A stretch of DNA of 50,997 bases from an uncultured Eubacteriales bacterium. GTDB taxonomy: Bacteria > Bacillota > Clostridia > Christensenellales > CAG-917. The translations under genes and the position numbers were made by a program. Under the pieces are notes generated by a model. It saw only the letters and a list, made by a program, of their open reading frames with translations. It did not search any database and had not been told where the DNA came from. Within the stretch, counting starts at the first letter, position 1, and every line of letters begins with the position of its first letter. Below, piece after piece: positions 33,600 to 42,671 of this stretch. Location of the stretch: positions 1-50,997 of the forward strand of contig URNP01000010.1 in NCBI GenBank assembly GCA_900549225.1, read 5' to 3'.

Positions 33600-34564
33600 T
33601 TATGTTTTGCCTCCAGCATTGAAAAGAGCAGGTCGTCTACCGTTGCCGTGACGTTGACGTTGAGAGAGAGTTTGCGCCGCGCCGTGTTGATTTTGAAAAG
33701 TATTTCGGACAGCGCGCGCTCCGAATAACGACCGCTCAGATTTATTATGTCCGCCGATAAATGTTTGGACAACATTAAATTTTGATTTTGTTTGCACACG
33801 AGCATATCGCGAAGAATTATGCTCGTCACGTCGAGAAGTCCGCTCAAATCCTGCTCGCTTGCGACGATTCCGTCCACTTTTATCACGTCGCTGCTGCGGT
33901 TGAGATTGGTCAAAAGATATATCGCGCACTTATATAAATCCGCATACTTCGGGGAGAGCGCGATTTTGTGTGCTTTTCCGAGTTGTCCCTCGCTGCAAGC
34001 CGCCGCGATTGCGCACGTCGGCTCGTCTATGCCGAGCGAAAGCAAAGAGCGGTATACCAAGTCCTCGTCGAACACGTCGATTGCGACCGTTCGCGCGCGG
34101 GATTTTATGGTGTCGAGCACGCTCGCCTCGTTTGCGACGCCGAGGAATATCGTCACATCTTTGGGCGGCTCTTCGAGCGTTTTGAGAAGTTTGTTTTGTG
34201 CTTGCGCGTTCATCTGATCGGCGCGATGCACGAAGTAGATTTTGTGCCCCGAAAGCGGTTTGACCGATACGGTGTCGAGCATCTGTTCGACGTCGTCAAC
34301 CCTGATTTTGTCCTTCGTCGGAAAAACGTGATAAACGTCGGGATGGTTGTTGTGAAGCACCTTTCTGCACTCGGAGCACGCAAGGCACGCGTCGTGATTT
34401 GCGCAATATACGCTTGCCGCCACGAGAGTGAAAAACTCATCGACGATTTCGTCGTCGGGGGATACCACCATATAGGCGTGGCCGAGACCCGAAGAGAAGT
34501 CGTTGTGTATGAGATTGTACGCGCGCGAACCGCGCAACGCCTTTTCAAAGGTGATATCGCTCAC
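33590..34564 (-). CDS. holB: DNA polymerase III delta-prime subunit
   Basis: A 324-residue clamp-loader subunit with an AAA+ fold. The zinc module has Cys54, Cys60, Cys63 and Cys66 (CANHDACLACSEC), followed by HPDV and sensor region FVHRADQMNAQAQNKLLKTLEEPP (about 105-128, read in parts). As expected for delta-prime it lacks a working P-loop. Start is GTG, overlapping the tmk stop as GTGA, so it is translationally coupled. It acts in the replisome by loading the beta clamp. Confidence 0.93.
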   Translation of the reverse strand: MSDITFEKALRGSRAYNLIHNDFSSGLGHAYMVVSPDDEIVDEFFTLVAASVYCANHDACLACSECRKVLHNNHPDVYHVFPTKDKIRVDDVEQMLDTVSVKPLSGHKIYFVHRADQMNAQAQNKLLKTLEEPPKDVTIFLGVANEASVLDTIKSRARTVAIDVFDEDLVYRSLLSLGIDEPTCAIAAACSEGQLGKAHKIALSPKYADLYKCAIYLLTNLNRSSDVIKVDGIVASEQDLSGLLDVTSIILRDMLVCKQNQNLMLSKHLSADIINLSGRYSERALSEILFKINTARRKLSLNVNVTATVDDLLFSMLEAKHKWQ

Positions 34565-35172
34565 TTTATAGCACCTCTTTCTCTGAGCACCGCAATTATC
34601 TTTTGCGAAGTGACGTTTTTATCAAAATCGGGTTTTATCCGCACGAAACGAGGGTCTGAACCTGCCATTTCTGCATTATAACCTGCATATACTCTGTCGT
34701 GAAATTCCGCCGATTCGAGTTCGAGTCTGTCGTCGGTGATGCGGAAAGTGCGCCATGCTTCGCTCGGTTTCAAATCGAGGAAAATCGTGACGTCGGGCAG
34801 AAGTCCGTCTATTGCGGGAGCGTTGATCGCTTTGATAAGATCCGCGCCCAAACCGCGAGCATAACCTTGATAGGCTATGGAACTGTCAACGTATCTGTCG
34901 CATACCACGAGTTCGCCGCGCTCGAGTGCCGGCTTGATGACCTCACGCACGAGTTGCGCTCTTGACGAGGCGTAAAGATAAGCCTCCGTAACGCCAGTCA
35001 TCTCCTCGTTTTCGGGATTGAGTATGACCTTGCGGATTTGCTCGGATATGTGAGTGCTGCCCGGTTCGCGAACGTAAACCGCGTGCTGATGAGTTGATTC
35101 AAGATAGTCTTTGAGAAGTTTGAGTTGTGTGGATTTTCCCACGCCCTCGCAGCCTTCGAATGATACGAACAT
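34561..35172 (-). CDS. tmk: Thymidylate kinase
   Basis: Phosphorylates dTMP to dTDP in dTTP synthesis. P-loop GCEGVGKST (7-15), the dTMP-binding DRYVDSSIAYQGYARG segment near 91-106, and a C-terminal helix typical of the family. Length 203 is normal. GAGGG lies 5 bp before the ATG. It leads the tmk-holB-yaaT operon. The yaaQ and yaaR genes, found between tmk and holB in B. subtilis, are absent. Confidence 0.96.
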   Translation of the reverse strand: MFVSFEGCEGVGKSTQLKLLKDYLESTHQHAVYVREPGSTHISEQIRKVILNPENEEMTGVTEAYLYASSRAQLVREVIKPALERGELVVCDRYVDSSIAYQGYARGLGADLIKAINAPAIDGLLPDVTIFLDLKPSEAWRTFRITDDRLELESAEFHDRVYAGYNAEMAGSDPRFVRIKPDFDKNVTSQKIIAVLRERGAIK

Positions 35173-35200
35173 AGCGTCCCTCGCCTTTGTTGATTTGCTT

Positions 35201-35230
35201 ATTATATCACGCTTGAACTTTTATGTCCAA
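35201..35230 (-). promoter_or_regulatory. Promoter of the tmk-holB-yaaT operon
   Basis: On the minus strand TTGGAC (35230-35225), an 18-bp spacer and an extended -10 TGATATAAT (TATAAT at 35206-35201), 28 bp before the ATG. Confidence 0.75.
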
Positions 35231-35239
35231 CGTTGTTGA

Positions 35240-36679
35240 TTATTCCTCGTCGGATTTCTTGCCTTCGAGAATGGAATAGTGCTTGCTTTCTTTGATTTCC
35301 TTTAGAGAACGATTGTCGTTGCCGCTTACGTTGAAAGAATCGAGATACGGAGTGATGCAGTTTGTAAGAGACTCGTTGACAATGTAGTTTGCGGAGTTGT
35401 GCCTTGCCCAAATCGTTGCGATTTCTTCCTTGCTCATAGTTTTGTAATTTGCCTGTTCGGTGATTTTCGAGACGTTCTTGTCGTAGTTGAAAATTCCCCA
35501 AGACGAGTGTTCCGCGGCGTGTTTGAAGTTCCAGGTGGTGAAGTTCCAGCCAAGACCGCAATAAAGTTCCATAACTCCACTCCACGCTTCTTCTTCGGTT
35601 TGGTTTGCGTTGTAGCCCGCAGTGCCCTTTTTGTCGGGGTGAGAATCCGGCCACACGTTGAATTCGCCGATGAGAACGGGAACGTTATACTTCTTCGTGG
35701 CAAGGTTGTTGGACGAGATTTGCAAGCCGTAGTAGGTTGCGTTGGCAATGCCCGAACTCGCCCAGTTGTAGTGATGATATTGATACATCACGTTTTCCCA
35801 TCCGTACTTGGAGGGATTGGGAAGATCAAAGGACGTCCAACAGGATTCCATACAGATTATGTGATTTTTGTCAACTTCGCGGATCGCTTTGTAAAGTTCG
35901 TCAAAATATTCGTGCGTTCTCGTGGTGGTGGTTTGGTTTCCGTTCTTTTTTATGCCCGGTTCGTTCATAAGGTCGTAGGCGGCAACCTTGGAGTTGTTTT
36001 TGTAGCGATTTGCAACGGCGATCCAAATTTCCTTGGTTTTGGCGCGGCAGATTTCTCCAATTTCGTCCTCGCCCCAAAGTCTGCCGCCGTCGGGATAGGC
36101 AATATCTCCCGTGTGGTCGTTTCCGCTTTGAGAGCCTACCGCACCGTGCATATCGAGTATGGCGTAAAGAGAATACTTCTCACACATTTCGAGCGCCCAG
36201 TCAAGACGCGCGAATTTGCTTTCGTCGACGGTGAGTTCCTCGTACGGCGTGCGCTCGTATTCGTCTCCGACTTTCTTCACGGGGTTGGTGAGATTCATAT
36301 AAGTGAAGGGGATTCGCACGCAGTTGAAGCCGAGGCCTTTGATACGCTCGAAGTCGAGTTCGGTGACCCAGTTGCTTTCGTATACGTCCAAAAGTTCGTA
36401 CATACCGTCCTCGCCGAATCGATTGGCAAGTTCGAGCATCATATCGATTTGTCCGTACTCTCCTCCGATATCCGTCGGAACGAGCCAACTCTCTTGCACG
36501 AGCCAACCGCCCAAATTGGTGCCGTACAAGCCTATGGCGTTGCCGTTGCCGTCGACGATTTTTGCTCCGTCCGTTTTCAAAAAAGGCGAAGGCTCGTCGC
36601 CGTCCGAGCAAGACGTCAGCATAAGCACGGACGCTGTAAGAATGAGAATCAAGAGTATTGCGATTGCGTGTTTTTTCAT
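35240..36679 (-). CDS. Glycoside hydrolase family 5-like lipoprotein
   Basis: A 479-residue surface lipoprotein with lipobox LTSC (Cys24). The enzyme domain begins GTNLGGWLVQESW (53-65), the pattern of GH5 enzymes such as exo-beta-1,3-glucanases. Catalytic residues are visible: acid/base Glu240 in LMNEP (237-241) and nucleophile Glu339 in LIGEF (336-340). Arg122 (VRIPF), His178 (DMHG) and the YHHY at 300-303 line the usual active site. It would cut a beta-glucan outside the cell. The exact substrate is not predictable. GGAG lies 7 bp before the ATG. It stands alone with its own promoter, so it may be carbon-regulated. Confidence 0.92.
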   Translation of the reverse strand: MKKHAIAILLILILTASVLMLTSCSDGDEPSPFLKTDGAKIVDGNGNAIGLYGTNLGGWLVQESWLVPTDIGGEYGQIDMMLELANRFGEDGMYELLDVYESNWVTELDFERIKGLGFNCVRIPFTYMNLTNPVKKVGDEYERTPYEELTVDESKFARLDWALEMCEKYSLYAILDMHGAVGSQSGNDHTGDIAYPDGGRLWGEDEIGEICRAKTKEIWIAVANRYKNNSKVAAYDLMNEPGIKKNGNQTTTTRTHEYFDELYKAIREVDKNHIICMESCWTSFDLPNPSKYGWENVMYQYHHYNWASSGIANATYYGLQISSNNLATKKYNVPVLIGEFNVWPDSHPDKKGTAGYNANQTEEEAWSGVMELYCGLGWNFTTWNFKHAAEHSSWGIFNYDKNVSKITEQANYKTMSKEEIATIWARHNSANYIVNESLTNCITPYLDSFNVSGNDNRSLKEIKESKHYSILEGKKSDEE

Positions 36680-36717
36680 AATTTTCTCCGCTCCGAAAAC
36701 TTTGGGATATCGTTTCG

Positions 36718-36746
36718 ATTATAACAATTTTTCGTTTCGTATTCAA
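36718..36746 (-). promoter_or_regulatory. Promoter of the GH5 gene
   Basis: On the minus strand TTGAAT (36746-36741), a 17-bp spacer and TATAAT (36723-36718), 38 bp before the ATG. Confidence 0.75.
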
Positions 36747-36877
36747 TAGGCAACGCGGTTTATTTTGATTTGAGTTTTCAGGGCGGTTTTGCAAAGGGAA
36801 ACGACGTTTGGGGATTTAGGCAATAAATTTTGCCGTTTCGGCGGCGGTTTTGAAGGGGGCGGACTTTCTATCCGCGC

Positions 36878-36906
36878 TTGACATTGTTTCATATTGGTAT
36901 TAAACT
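36878..36906 (+). promoter_or_regulatory. Promoter of leuS
   Basis: Perfect TTGACA (36878-36883), a 17-bp spacer and TAAACT (36901-36906). The leader to the ATG is only about 30 nt and holds the ribosome binding site within a small GAGG-agca-CCTC hairpin. Confidence 0.65.
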
Positions 36907-36944
36907 AAATATTATTATTTTATCAAGAGGAGCACCTCGCGCTT

Positions 36945-39365
36945 ATGGACTATAAGCAGATTGAAAGCAAATGGCAAAAAATTTGGGCGGATACCGGACT
37001 TTATAAGTTCGATCGCTCGAGAGTGGACAAAAAGTATTATTGTCTTGAAATGTTTTCCTATCCATCGGGAGCAAAACTCCACGCAGGGCATTGGTACAAT
37101 TACGGACCTGCGGACACCTTTGCGCGTTTCAAACGTATGCAAGGCTACGAGGTTTTTCAGCCTATGGGATTCGACGCGTTCGGTTTGCCTGCGGAAAACT
37201 ACGCCATAAAGACGGGTATTCACCCCGAGGAAAGCACCCTCAAAAATATCGCCACGATGGAAGGGCAACTCAAGCGTATCGGCGCTATGTACGATTGGGA
37301 TTACGAGATCAAAACCTGTCTGCCCGACTACTACAAGTGGACGCAATGGATGTTCCTTCAACTCTACAAGAAGGGGCTTGCATACCGCAAGGAAGCGCCC
37401 GTCAATTGGTGTCCTTCCTGCAATACCGTGCTTGCAAACGAACAAGCGCAGGGCGGTATCTGCGAAAGATGCGGAAGTCAGGTGACTCACAAAAACCTCA
37501 ATCAATGGTTTTTCAAAATCACCGCGTACGCAGACGAATTGCTTGACGATATCGACAAACTCGATTGGCCCGAAAAGACCAAACTTATGCAAAAGAATTG
37601 GATCGGCAGAAGTTTTGGCGGCGAAGTCGAATTTCAAGTCAAAAACAGTGACGTTACGCTCAAGGTGTTCACAACGAGAGCAGATACGATTTTCGGCGTA
37701 ACGTACGTCGTTCTCGCACCCGAAAGTCCGCTCGTGGACAAGGTTGTGACCGACGAGCAGAGGGCGGCGGTTGAAGAATACAAAGAAAAGAGCGCAAAAG
37801 CGACAGAAATTGACCGTATGTCTTCAACGAGAGAAAAGACGGGCGTTCCGACGGGTGCTTACGCAATCAATCCCGTCAACGGAGAAGAAGTGCCTATCTT
37901 GGTTGCGGACTACGTTATCGCAAGTTACGGTACGGGAGCGGTTATGGGCGTTGCCGCTCACGACGAGCGCGATTTCGTGTTTGCGCAAAAACTCGGCTTG
38001 CCTATCAAGAGAGTCATCAAAGGCAAAGACGGCGTTGAAGATTCGCTTCCGTTCTGCGAGTACGGCATACTCACAGACAGCGGCGAGTTTAACGGTATGA
38101 GCAGTGAGGACGCAAAACTCGCAATCCTCAAAAAACTTGAAAAAGAGGGCAAAGGCGGACTCAAAACCAACTATCGTTTGCGTGACTGGCTCGTGAGCCG
38201 TCAGCGTTATTGGGGCGCGCCTATTCCTATTATTCACTGCGATCATTGCGGCGACGTTCCCGTTCCCGAAAAGGATTTGCCCGTGCGCCTTCCGATGGGT
38301 GTAAACTTTACGCCCGACGGGGAATCTCCTCTCAAAAAGTGTGATGAATTTATCAACACCACTTGCCCGATTTGCGGTCGTCTCGCAAAGCGCGACGCAG
38401 ATACGCTCGACACGTTCGTTTGCTCGAGTTGGTATTTCTTGAGATACCCCGACGCTCACAACGCAGACAAGCCGTTTGACAGCGAGTGGATAAACAAGAT
38501 GCTCCCCGTTGACAAGTATATCGGCGGTGCGGAACACGCTTGTATGCACCTTTTGTACGCGCGCTTCTTCACAAAAGCGTTGCGCGATATGGGATATCTC
38601 AACTTTGACGAACCCTTCCTTTCCCTCGTGCATCAAGGCACTATTCTCGGTCCTGACGGCAACAAAATGTCCAAGTCGAAAGGCAACGTCGTATCTCCCG
38701 ACGATTCGATCGCAAAGTACGGCGCGGATATTTTCAGAGTGTATCTTATGTTTGGATTCAACTACGTCGAGGGCGGTCCGTGGAACGATAACGGTCTCGA
38801 ATCTATCAGCAGATTCTTCGACAGAGTGGAGCGTATCGTCAAAAAGTGCTACGAAGTCAACTTTGCAAACGCGCCTTTGGGCAAGGCGGAAAAAGAATTG
38901 AATCGCGTGCGCCACAACACGATAAAATGCGTCACCAACGACCTCGGCTCATTCTCGTTCAACACGGCGGTTGCAAGACTTATGGAATTTGTCAACGCTA
39001 TGTACAACTACGAGGCAAACACTGCTCAAAAGAACGCGATTTACAAGGATTGCGCAAAAGACCTCGTGCTTTTGCTTGCGCCGTTCGCTCCGCATTTCTG
39101 CGAAGAACTTTGGGAGATGCTCGGACAAAAGTACAGCGTGTTCAATCAATCTTATCCGACTTTCGATCCTGCTGCTATGGTGCTTGACGAAGTGGAACTT
39201 GCCGTTCAAATCAACTCGAAAATGAGGGCGAAAGTCACCGTCGCGGCTTCTGCAAGCAGAGAAGAAATCGAAAAAGCCGCACTCGAAGCGGTCAAAGATC
39301 AACTTGTCGCAGCGCCGAAGAAAGTTATCGTCGTTCCCGGCAGACTTGTGAACATAATTGCATAA
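36945..39365 (+). CDS. leuS: Leucyl-tRNA synthetase
   Basis: Class I synthetase of 806 residues. The HIGH motif reads HAGH in KLHAGHWYNYG (about 44-54) and KMSKS lies in NKMSKSKGN near 573-581. The CP1 editing domain (about 220-390) has the TTRADT-like FTTRADTIFG entry. Zinc-type Cys pairs occur in NWCPSCNT and CERCGS (about 155-180). A DWLVSRQRYWGAPIP stretch marks the return to the catalytic core. Its T-box control is unlikely because the leader is too short. Monocistronic, with a terminator-like hairpin after it. Confidence 0.97.
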   Translation: MDYKQIESKWQKIWADTGLYKFDRSRVDKKYYCLEMFSYPSGAKLHAGHWYNYGPADTFARFKRMQGYEVFQPMGFDAFGLPAENYAIKTGIHPEESTLKNIATMEGQLKRIGAMYDWDYEIKTCLPDYYKWTQWMFLQLYKKGLAYRKEAPVNWCPSCNTVLANEQAQGGICERCGSQVTHKNLNQWFFKITAYADELLDDIDKLDWPEKTKLMQKNWIGRSFGGEVEFQVKNSDVTLKVFTTRADTIFGVTYVVLAPESPLVDKVVTDEQRAAVEEYKEKSAKATEIDRMSSTREKTGVPTGAYAINPVNGEEVPILVADYVIASYGTGAVMGVAAHDERDFVFAQKLGLPIKRVIKGKDGVEDSLPFCEYGILTDSGEFNGMSSEDAKLAILKKLEKEGKGGLKTNYRLRDWLVSRQRYWGAPIPIIHCDHCGDVPVPEKDLPVRLPMGVNFTPDGESPLKKCDEFINTTCPICGRLAKRDADTLDTFVCSSWYFLRYPDAHNADKPFDSEWINKMLPVDKYIGGAEHACMHLLYARFFTKALRDMGYLNFDEPFLSLVHQGTILGPDGNKMSKSKGNVVSPDDSIAKYGADIFRVYLMFGFNYVEGGPWNDNGLESISRFFDRVERIVKKCYEVNFANAPLGKAEKELNRVRHNTIKCVTNDLGSFSFNTAVARLMEFVNAMYNYEANTAQKNAIYKDCAKDLVLLLAPFAPHFCEELWEMLGQKYSVFNQSYPTFDPAAMVLDEVELAVQINSKMRAKVTVAASASREEIEKAALEAVKDQLVAAPKKVIVVPGRLVNIIA

Positions 39366-39376
39366 AAACAACTTTA

Positions 39377-39410
39377 ACGCACGGTTTTGCAACTTAAACC
39401 GTGTGTTTTG
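39377..39410 (+). terminator. Terminator after leuS
   Basis: Stem CACGGTTT/AAACCGTG with an 8-nt loop and a TTTT run at 39406-39409. Confidence 0.7.
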
Positions 39411-39459
39411 GAATAAAACGAAATAATATAGACTATATCGACGTTAGAGGAAAAACACT

Positions 39460-40743
39460 ATGTTGGATTTGGCAAGAATCAGAAGCAATCCGCAAGAGGT
39501 GGTTGACGCCCTTGCAAAGAAAGGCTATCATGCAGACTTTTCAGACGTTATCGCTTGGGACGACCAAAGAAAAGCGACGATAACCGAAATCGAACAACTC
39601 AAAGCGCAAAAAAATAAGGTGTCGGCACAAATCCCCGTGCTTAAAAAAGCAGGTCAACCCGTCGAACCCATTTTTGAAGAGATGAGAAAACTCGGCGACG
39701 AGATTGCCGAGGGCGACGCGAAAATCAACGAACTCATCGCAAAAATCAACGACGCGCTTGCGTGCATGCCCAACATTCCCGATCCCGATCTTCTCCCCGG
39801 CGAAAAGGAAAACAACAAGGTTATCAAAATCGTGGGCGAACAACCCAAATTCGATTTTCCGCTCAAAAACCACGTTGACATTTGCACCGATCTCGGTATG
39901 ATCGACTACGAAAGAGGCGTCAAACTCTCGGGCAACGGTTTCTGGATTTACAGAGGCGTGGGTGCAAGGCTCGAATGGGCGTTGCTCAACTACTTCGTGG
40001 ACGAGCATCTCAAGGACGGTTACGAATTTATTCTTCCGCCTTATCAACTCGGATACAACTGCGGTTTCGGCGCAGGTCAGTTCCCCAAATTCAGCGACGA
40101 AGTGTACTGGCTCGATTGCGACGAGGACAGAAAGCGCAATCGGTTTATGCTTCCCACCGCGGAAACCGCACTCGTCAATATGTACGCAGGCGAAATTATC
40201 GACGAGAGCAAACTCCCGATGAAGTTCTTTGCATACTCTCCTTGCTTCAGAAAAGAGGCGGGCAGTGCAAGAGCGGAAGAGAGAGGTATGATAAGAGGTC
40301 ACCAATTCAACAAAATCGAAATGGTGCAATACGCTCACCCCGACCACAGCAAAGAGGCGTTTGAAGAACTCGTCGAAAAGGCGTCGAGACTTGTCGAACA
40401 ACTCGGTTTGCACTTCAGAGTCAGCAAACTTGCCGCAGGAGATTGCTCCGCGTCCATGGCAAGAACTTACGACGTCGAACTTTGGATTCCGTCTATGGGT
40501 ATCTACAAGGAATGTTCGTCCGTGTCCAACGCAAACGACTATCAGGCACGCAGAAACAACACTCGTTTCCGCGACGCCGAAACGGGCAAACCTCGTTTCG
40601 TGCATACCCTCAACGGAAGCGGACTTGCAACAAGCAGACTTATCCCCGCAATCGTCGAGCAGTTCCAAAACGCAGACGGTTCCGTCACCATCCCCGAAGT
40701 GCTTCGCAAGTATATGGGCGGTATGGAAAAAATCACCAAATAA
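39460..40743 (+). CDS. serS: Seryl-tRNA synthetase
   Basis: Class II synthetase of 427 residues, normal length. The N-terminal long antiparallel coiled-coil arm (about 28-105) that grips the tRNA is present. Motif 2 is FRKEAGSARAEERGMIRGHQF (about 264-284, read in parts) and motif 3 is LNGSGLATSRLIPAI. AGAGGA lies upstream of the ATG. It follows leuS by 94 bp, with a terminator between, and ends before a strong hairpin. A T-box does not fit the short leader. Confidence 0.97.
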   Translation: MLDLARIRSNPQEVVDALAKKGYHADFSDVIAWDDQRKATITEIEQLKAQKNKVSAQIPVLKKAGQPVEPIFEEMRKLGDEIAEGDAKINELIAKINDALACMPNIPDPDLLPGEKENNKVIKIVGEQPKFDFPLKNHVDICTDLGMIDYERGVKLSGNGFWIYRGVGARLEWALLNYFVDEHLKDGYEFILPPYQLGYNCGFGAGQFPKFSDEVYWLDCDEDRKRNRFMLPTAETALVNMYAGEIIDESKLPMKFFAYSPCFRKEAGSARAEERGMIRGHQFNKIEMVQYAHPDHSKEAFEELVEKASRLVEQLGLHFRVSKLAAGDCSASMARTYDVELWIPSMGIYKECSSVSNANDYQARRNNTRFRDAETGKPRFVHTLNGSGLATSRLIPAIVEQFQNADGSVTIPEVLRKYMGGMEKITK

Positions 40744-40755
40744 TCACGGTTTTAC

Positions 40756-40783
40756 GGCAAAGCGCAACTGCGCTTTGCCTTTA
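40756..40783 (+). terminator. Hairpin after serS
   Basis: Perfect 10-bp stem GGCAAAGCGC/GCGCTTTGCC with an AACT loop, then TTT. The T run is short, so some read-through into the peptidase gene is likely. Confidence 0.65.
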
Positions 40784-40811
40784 AGCAAATATCAAAAAAG
40801 GAAAGGGAACT

Positions 40812-42131
40812 ATGAGAGAAGAACTCAAAAAGTACGGCAACGAAGCCTACGAAATGGTCGAGTACGCCGCAAACGAGATCGGTCCGCGTTTACCCGGTTC
40901 TCACAACGAGAAGAAGTATCACGAGTATATGTCGGACAAACTCAAAGAAATCGGGCTTAATCCAGTCACGGAAAGTTTCGTGTTTGCACCACACGCGTCT
41001 ATCGGCGGTCTGCCGTACGCAGGCTGGGCCGGCATAATCGGTTGCATCCTTACGATCGTTGCAACTATGCTCGCACATTTGTCCACTTACGCAGGTCTCG
41101 CAATGCACTTCGTGTGCACTATGTATATGCTTTTCACGTGGGTGTGGCTCATCGTCAGTGTGTTCAAGTACAACACTTGCTTTGATTGGTGCTTCAAGCA
41201 CAAAGTGTCGCACAACACGTACGCCGAATTGCTCCCCGAAGACGGGAAATACGATTATACCATCTTCCTTTCGGGACATACCGATACGAGTTGGACGCTT
41301 AAACTCAGCGTGTCTCAAAACAAACTCGGATTCGTAGGCGTCGTTCTTCGTCTCGGTCTCGGCGCGATTGCCGTCGGCGTCGTGACCATAATCAGCACTG
41401 TTTTGCTTATCCTTGCGATGATTGCGCAATACGGCGCGGGTTCTCTCTCAGGAGAAACGTTATTTAACGTTGCGAAGGCGTACGAAATTCTTTCGCACAT
41501 CACGTTGTATGCGTCGCCGCTCATTATCGTCTGTGCCTTCTTTCTCACAATGTACAACGAAAAGACGGAAGAGATCGCTTCTCCCGGCGCAATGGACAAT
41601 GCAACGGGTGTTTCCATCGCATATCAAGTCGTCAAATACTACAAAGAAAATCCCGACAAAATGCCCAAAAATTGCCGCATTATCGACTGCAACGTAGGCG
41701 CTGAAGAATCGGGCCTTCGCGGCTCTATGGCATTCACTCGCAGACACAAAAACGACGGAATGCTCGACAACGCGTATCATATCAATATCGACTCCGTTGC
41801 CGACGCCGAGCATTTTGAAGTCATTCACGGCGACAGTTGGCTTTGCCCTCACTTCGACAAGGATCTCGAACGCATGTTCAAAGAGTCCATGAGAGAAGCA
41901 GGCATCAAAAATCCCGGTGATATCGCAAACCCCGTCGGCGGTTGCGACTCCACGCCTTTCCAAAAAGCAGGCGTAAAATCCATCACCTTTGCCGCTCAAA
42001 ATCCCGTCATGAGCGATTATTATCACACCTATCGCGACGTGCCCGAGCGTTTCTCGGCAGATACCGTTGGATTGGGGTTGGACGTGGTGCTTCGCGTGAT
42101 CTCAAAAATCGATCAAGAGCGCACTAAATAA
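40812..42131 (+). CDS. M28-type metallopeptidase with inserted membrane helices
   Basis: A 439-residue protein with the full set of M28 zinc ligands in order: His156 and Asp158 (SGHTDT), Asp262 (GAMDNATG), Glu298/Glu299 (GAEESGLRG), Asp327 (NIDSV) and His405 (YYHTY). M28 enzymes are aminopeptidases or carboxypeptidases using two zinc ions. Unusually, hydrophobic stretches lie before the His (about 65-118, probably two helices) and between His/Asp158 and Asp262 (about 172-206 and 225-247). The catalytic fold is thus interrupted by membrane segments. AAAGG lies upstream of the ATG. It is downstream of serS. The stop codon begins R element 2. Confidence 0.85.
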   Translation: MREELKKYGNEAYEMVEYAANEIGPRLPGSHNEKKYHEYMSDKLKEIGLNPVTESFVFAPHASIGGLPYAGWAGIIGCILTIVATMLAHLSTYAGLAMHFVCTMYMLFTWVWLIVSVFKYNTCFDWCFKHKVSHNTYAELLPEDGKYDYTIFLSGHTDTSWTLKLSVSQNKLGFVGVVLRLGLGAIAVGVVTIISTVLLILAMIAQYGAGSLSGETLFNVAKAYEILSHITLYASPLIIVCAFFLTMYNEKTEEIASPGAMDNATGVSIAYQVVKYYKENPDKMPKNCRIIDCNVGAEESGLRGSMAFTRRHKNDGMLDNAYHINIDSVADAEHFEVIHGDSWLCPHFDKDLERMFKESMREAGIKNPGDIANPVGGCDSTPFQKAGVKSITFAAQNPVMSDYYHTYRDVPERFSADTVGLGLDVVLRVISKIDQERTK

Positions 42132-42277
42132 ACAAATAACTGCGGCAACATCCACCGTCTGCCAACTCATTTACGTTTAGTAAATTAGAGTTGCATTGCT
42201 CAAACGGCGTTGCGGTGAAAGCAACAAACGAAGTTTATTGCTTAATACCGCACTTGTTCTCGCAATCTCTACCGCGC
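42129..42277 (+). repeat. R element, copy 2
   Basis: Starts at the TAA stop (42129-42131). It contains ATAACTGCGGCAAC, an outer pairing CCGT/ACGG and GCAAC/GTTGC, then stems CAACTC/GAGTTG and ATTTAC/GTAAAT around GTTTA (42162-42193). A degenerate right end CACTTGTTCTCGCAATCTCT lies at 42251-42270. The inner stem matches copy 1, but the outer stems differ while staying paired. Confidence 0.7.
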
Positions 42278-42389
42278 AGAGAATTTGTGCTGTTAGTTCA
42301 GACACGGATAAAAACTCAAGTCGCAATTTCGCCAAATTATCTGCTTGGTGACATGCCTTTGGCACGAATATTATATGGATTATTTACAT

Positions 42390-42414
42390 AAAACGGCGAG
42401 ATTCTCGCCGTTTT
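42390..42414 (+). terminator. Strong hairpin between R2 and S2
   Basis: Perfect 11-bp stem AAAACGGCGAG/CTCGCCGTTTT with an ATT loop. It is symmetric for both strands and may terminate the peptidase transcript 260 bp after its stop codon. Confidence 0.7.
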
Positions 42415-42458
42415 ATAATTATAAATCTTTCGCAACTGCATAAAGTCACAAGTTTCAC

Positions 42459-42663
42459 TGTGCCGAAAGGCACAATTTCACGCACGCTTTGCGTGCATAT
42501 AACCACGCCACTCCACCAAGCAAGCACTCGCGCGGAATTGCGGTTTGAGTCTTGCCCGTCTTATTTTGAGAGTAGCGAGGGCTTGCGCGGTTAGCAGAGC
42601 AATAAATCGAGCGAGGCTTTCGGCAATGCGCAAAAAGTGTGTGTTGCCGTTGCCTCTGCGACG
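42459..42663 (+). repeat. S element, copy 2
   Basis: Hairpins TGTGCC/GGCACA (42459-42474) and GCACGC/GCGTGC (42482-42496), a GCGGAATTGCGGT core, an inverted pair AAGCACTCGC/GCGAGGGCTT (42522-42531, 42575-42584) and a 3' part ending CTCTGCGACG. It has the same order of parts as copy 1, with changed but mostly paired arms. It ends 8 bp from the stop of the 59-residue gene. Confidence 0.65.
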
Positions 42664-42671
42664 ATTTTTGC

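Noticed and set aside
36880..36944. T-box riboswitch in front of leuS, serS or cysS
   Set aside because: The leuS promoter leaves a leader of only about 30 nt, serS has 94 bp to the previous gene including a terminator, and cysS has 18 bp. None can hold a T-box of 150 nt or more.
37824..38915. Long minus-strand open frames opposite leuS, serS, ferritin-like and other genes (for example 37824-38915, 39541-40668, 48835-50802)
   Set aside because: They lie fully antisense to well-supported genes, show no recognisable domains or ribosome binding sites, and arise from codon bias.
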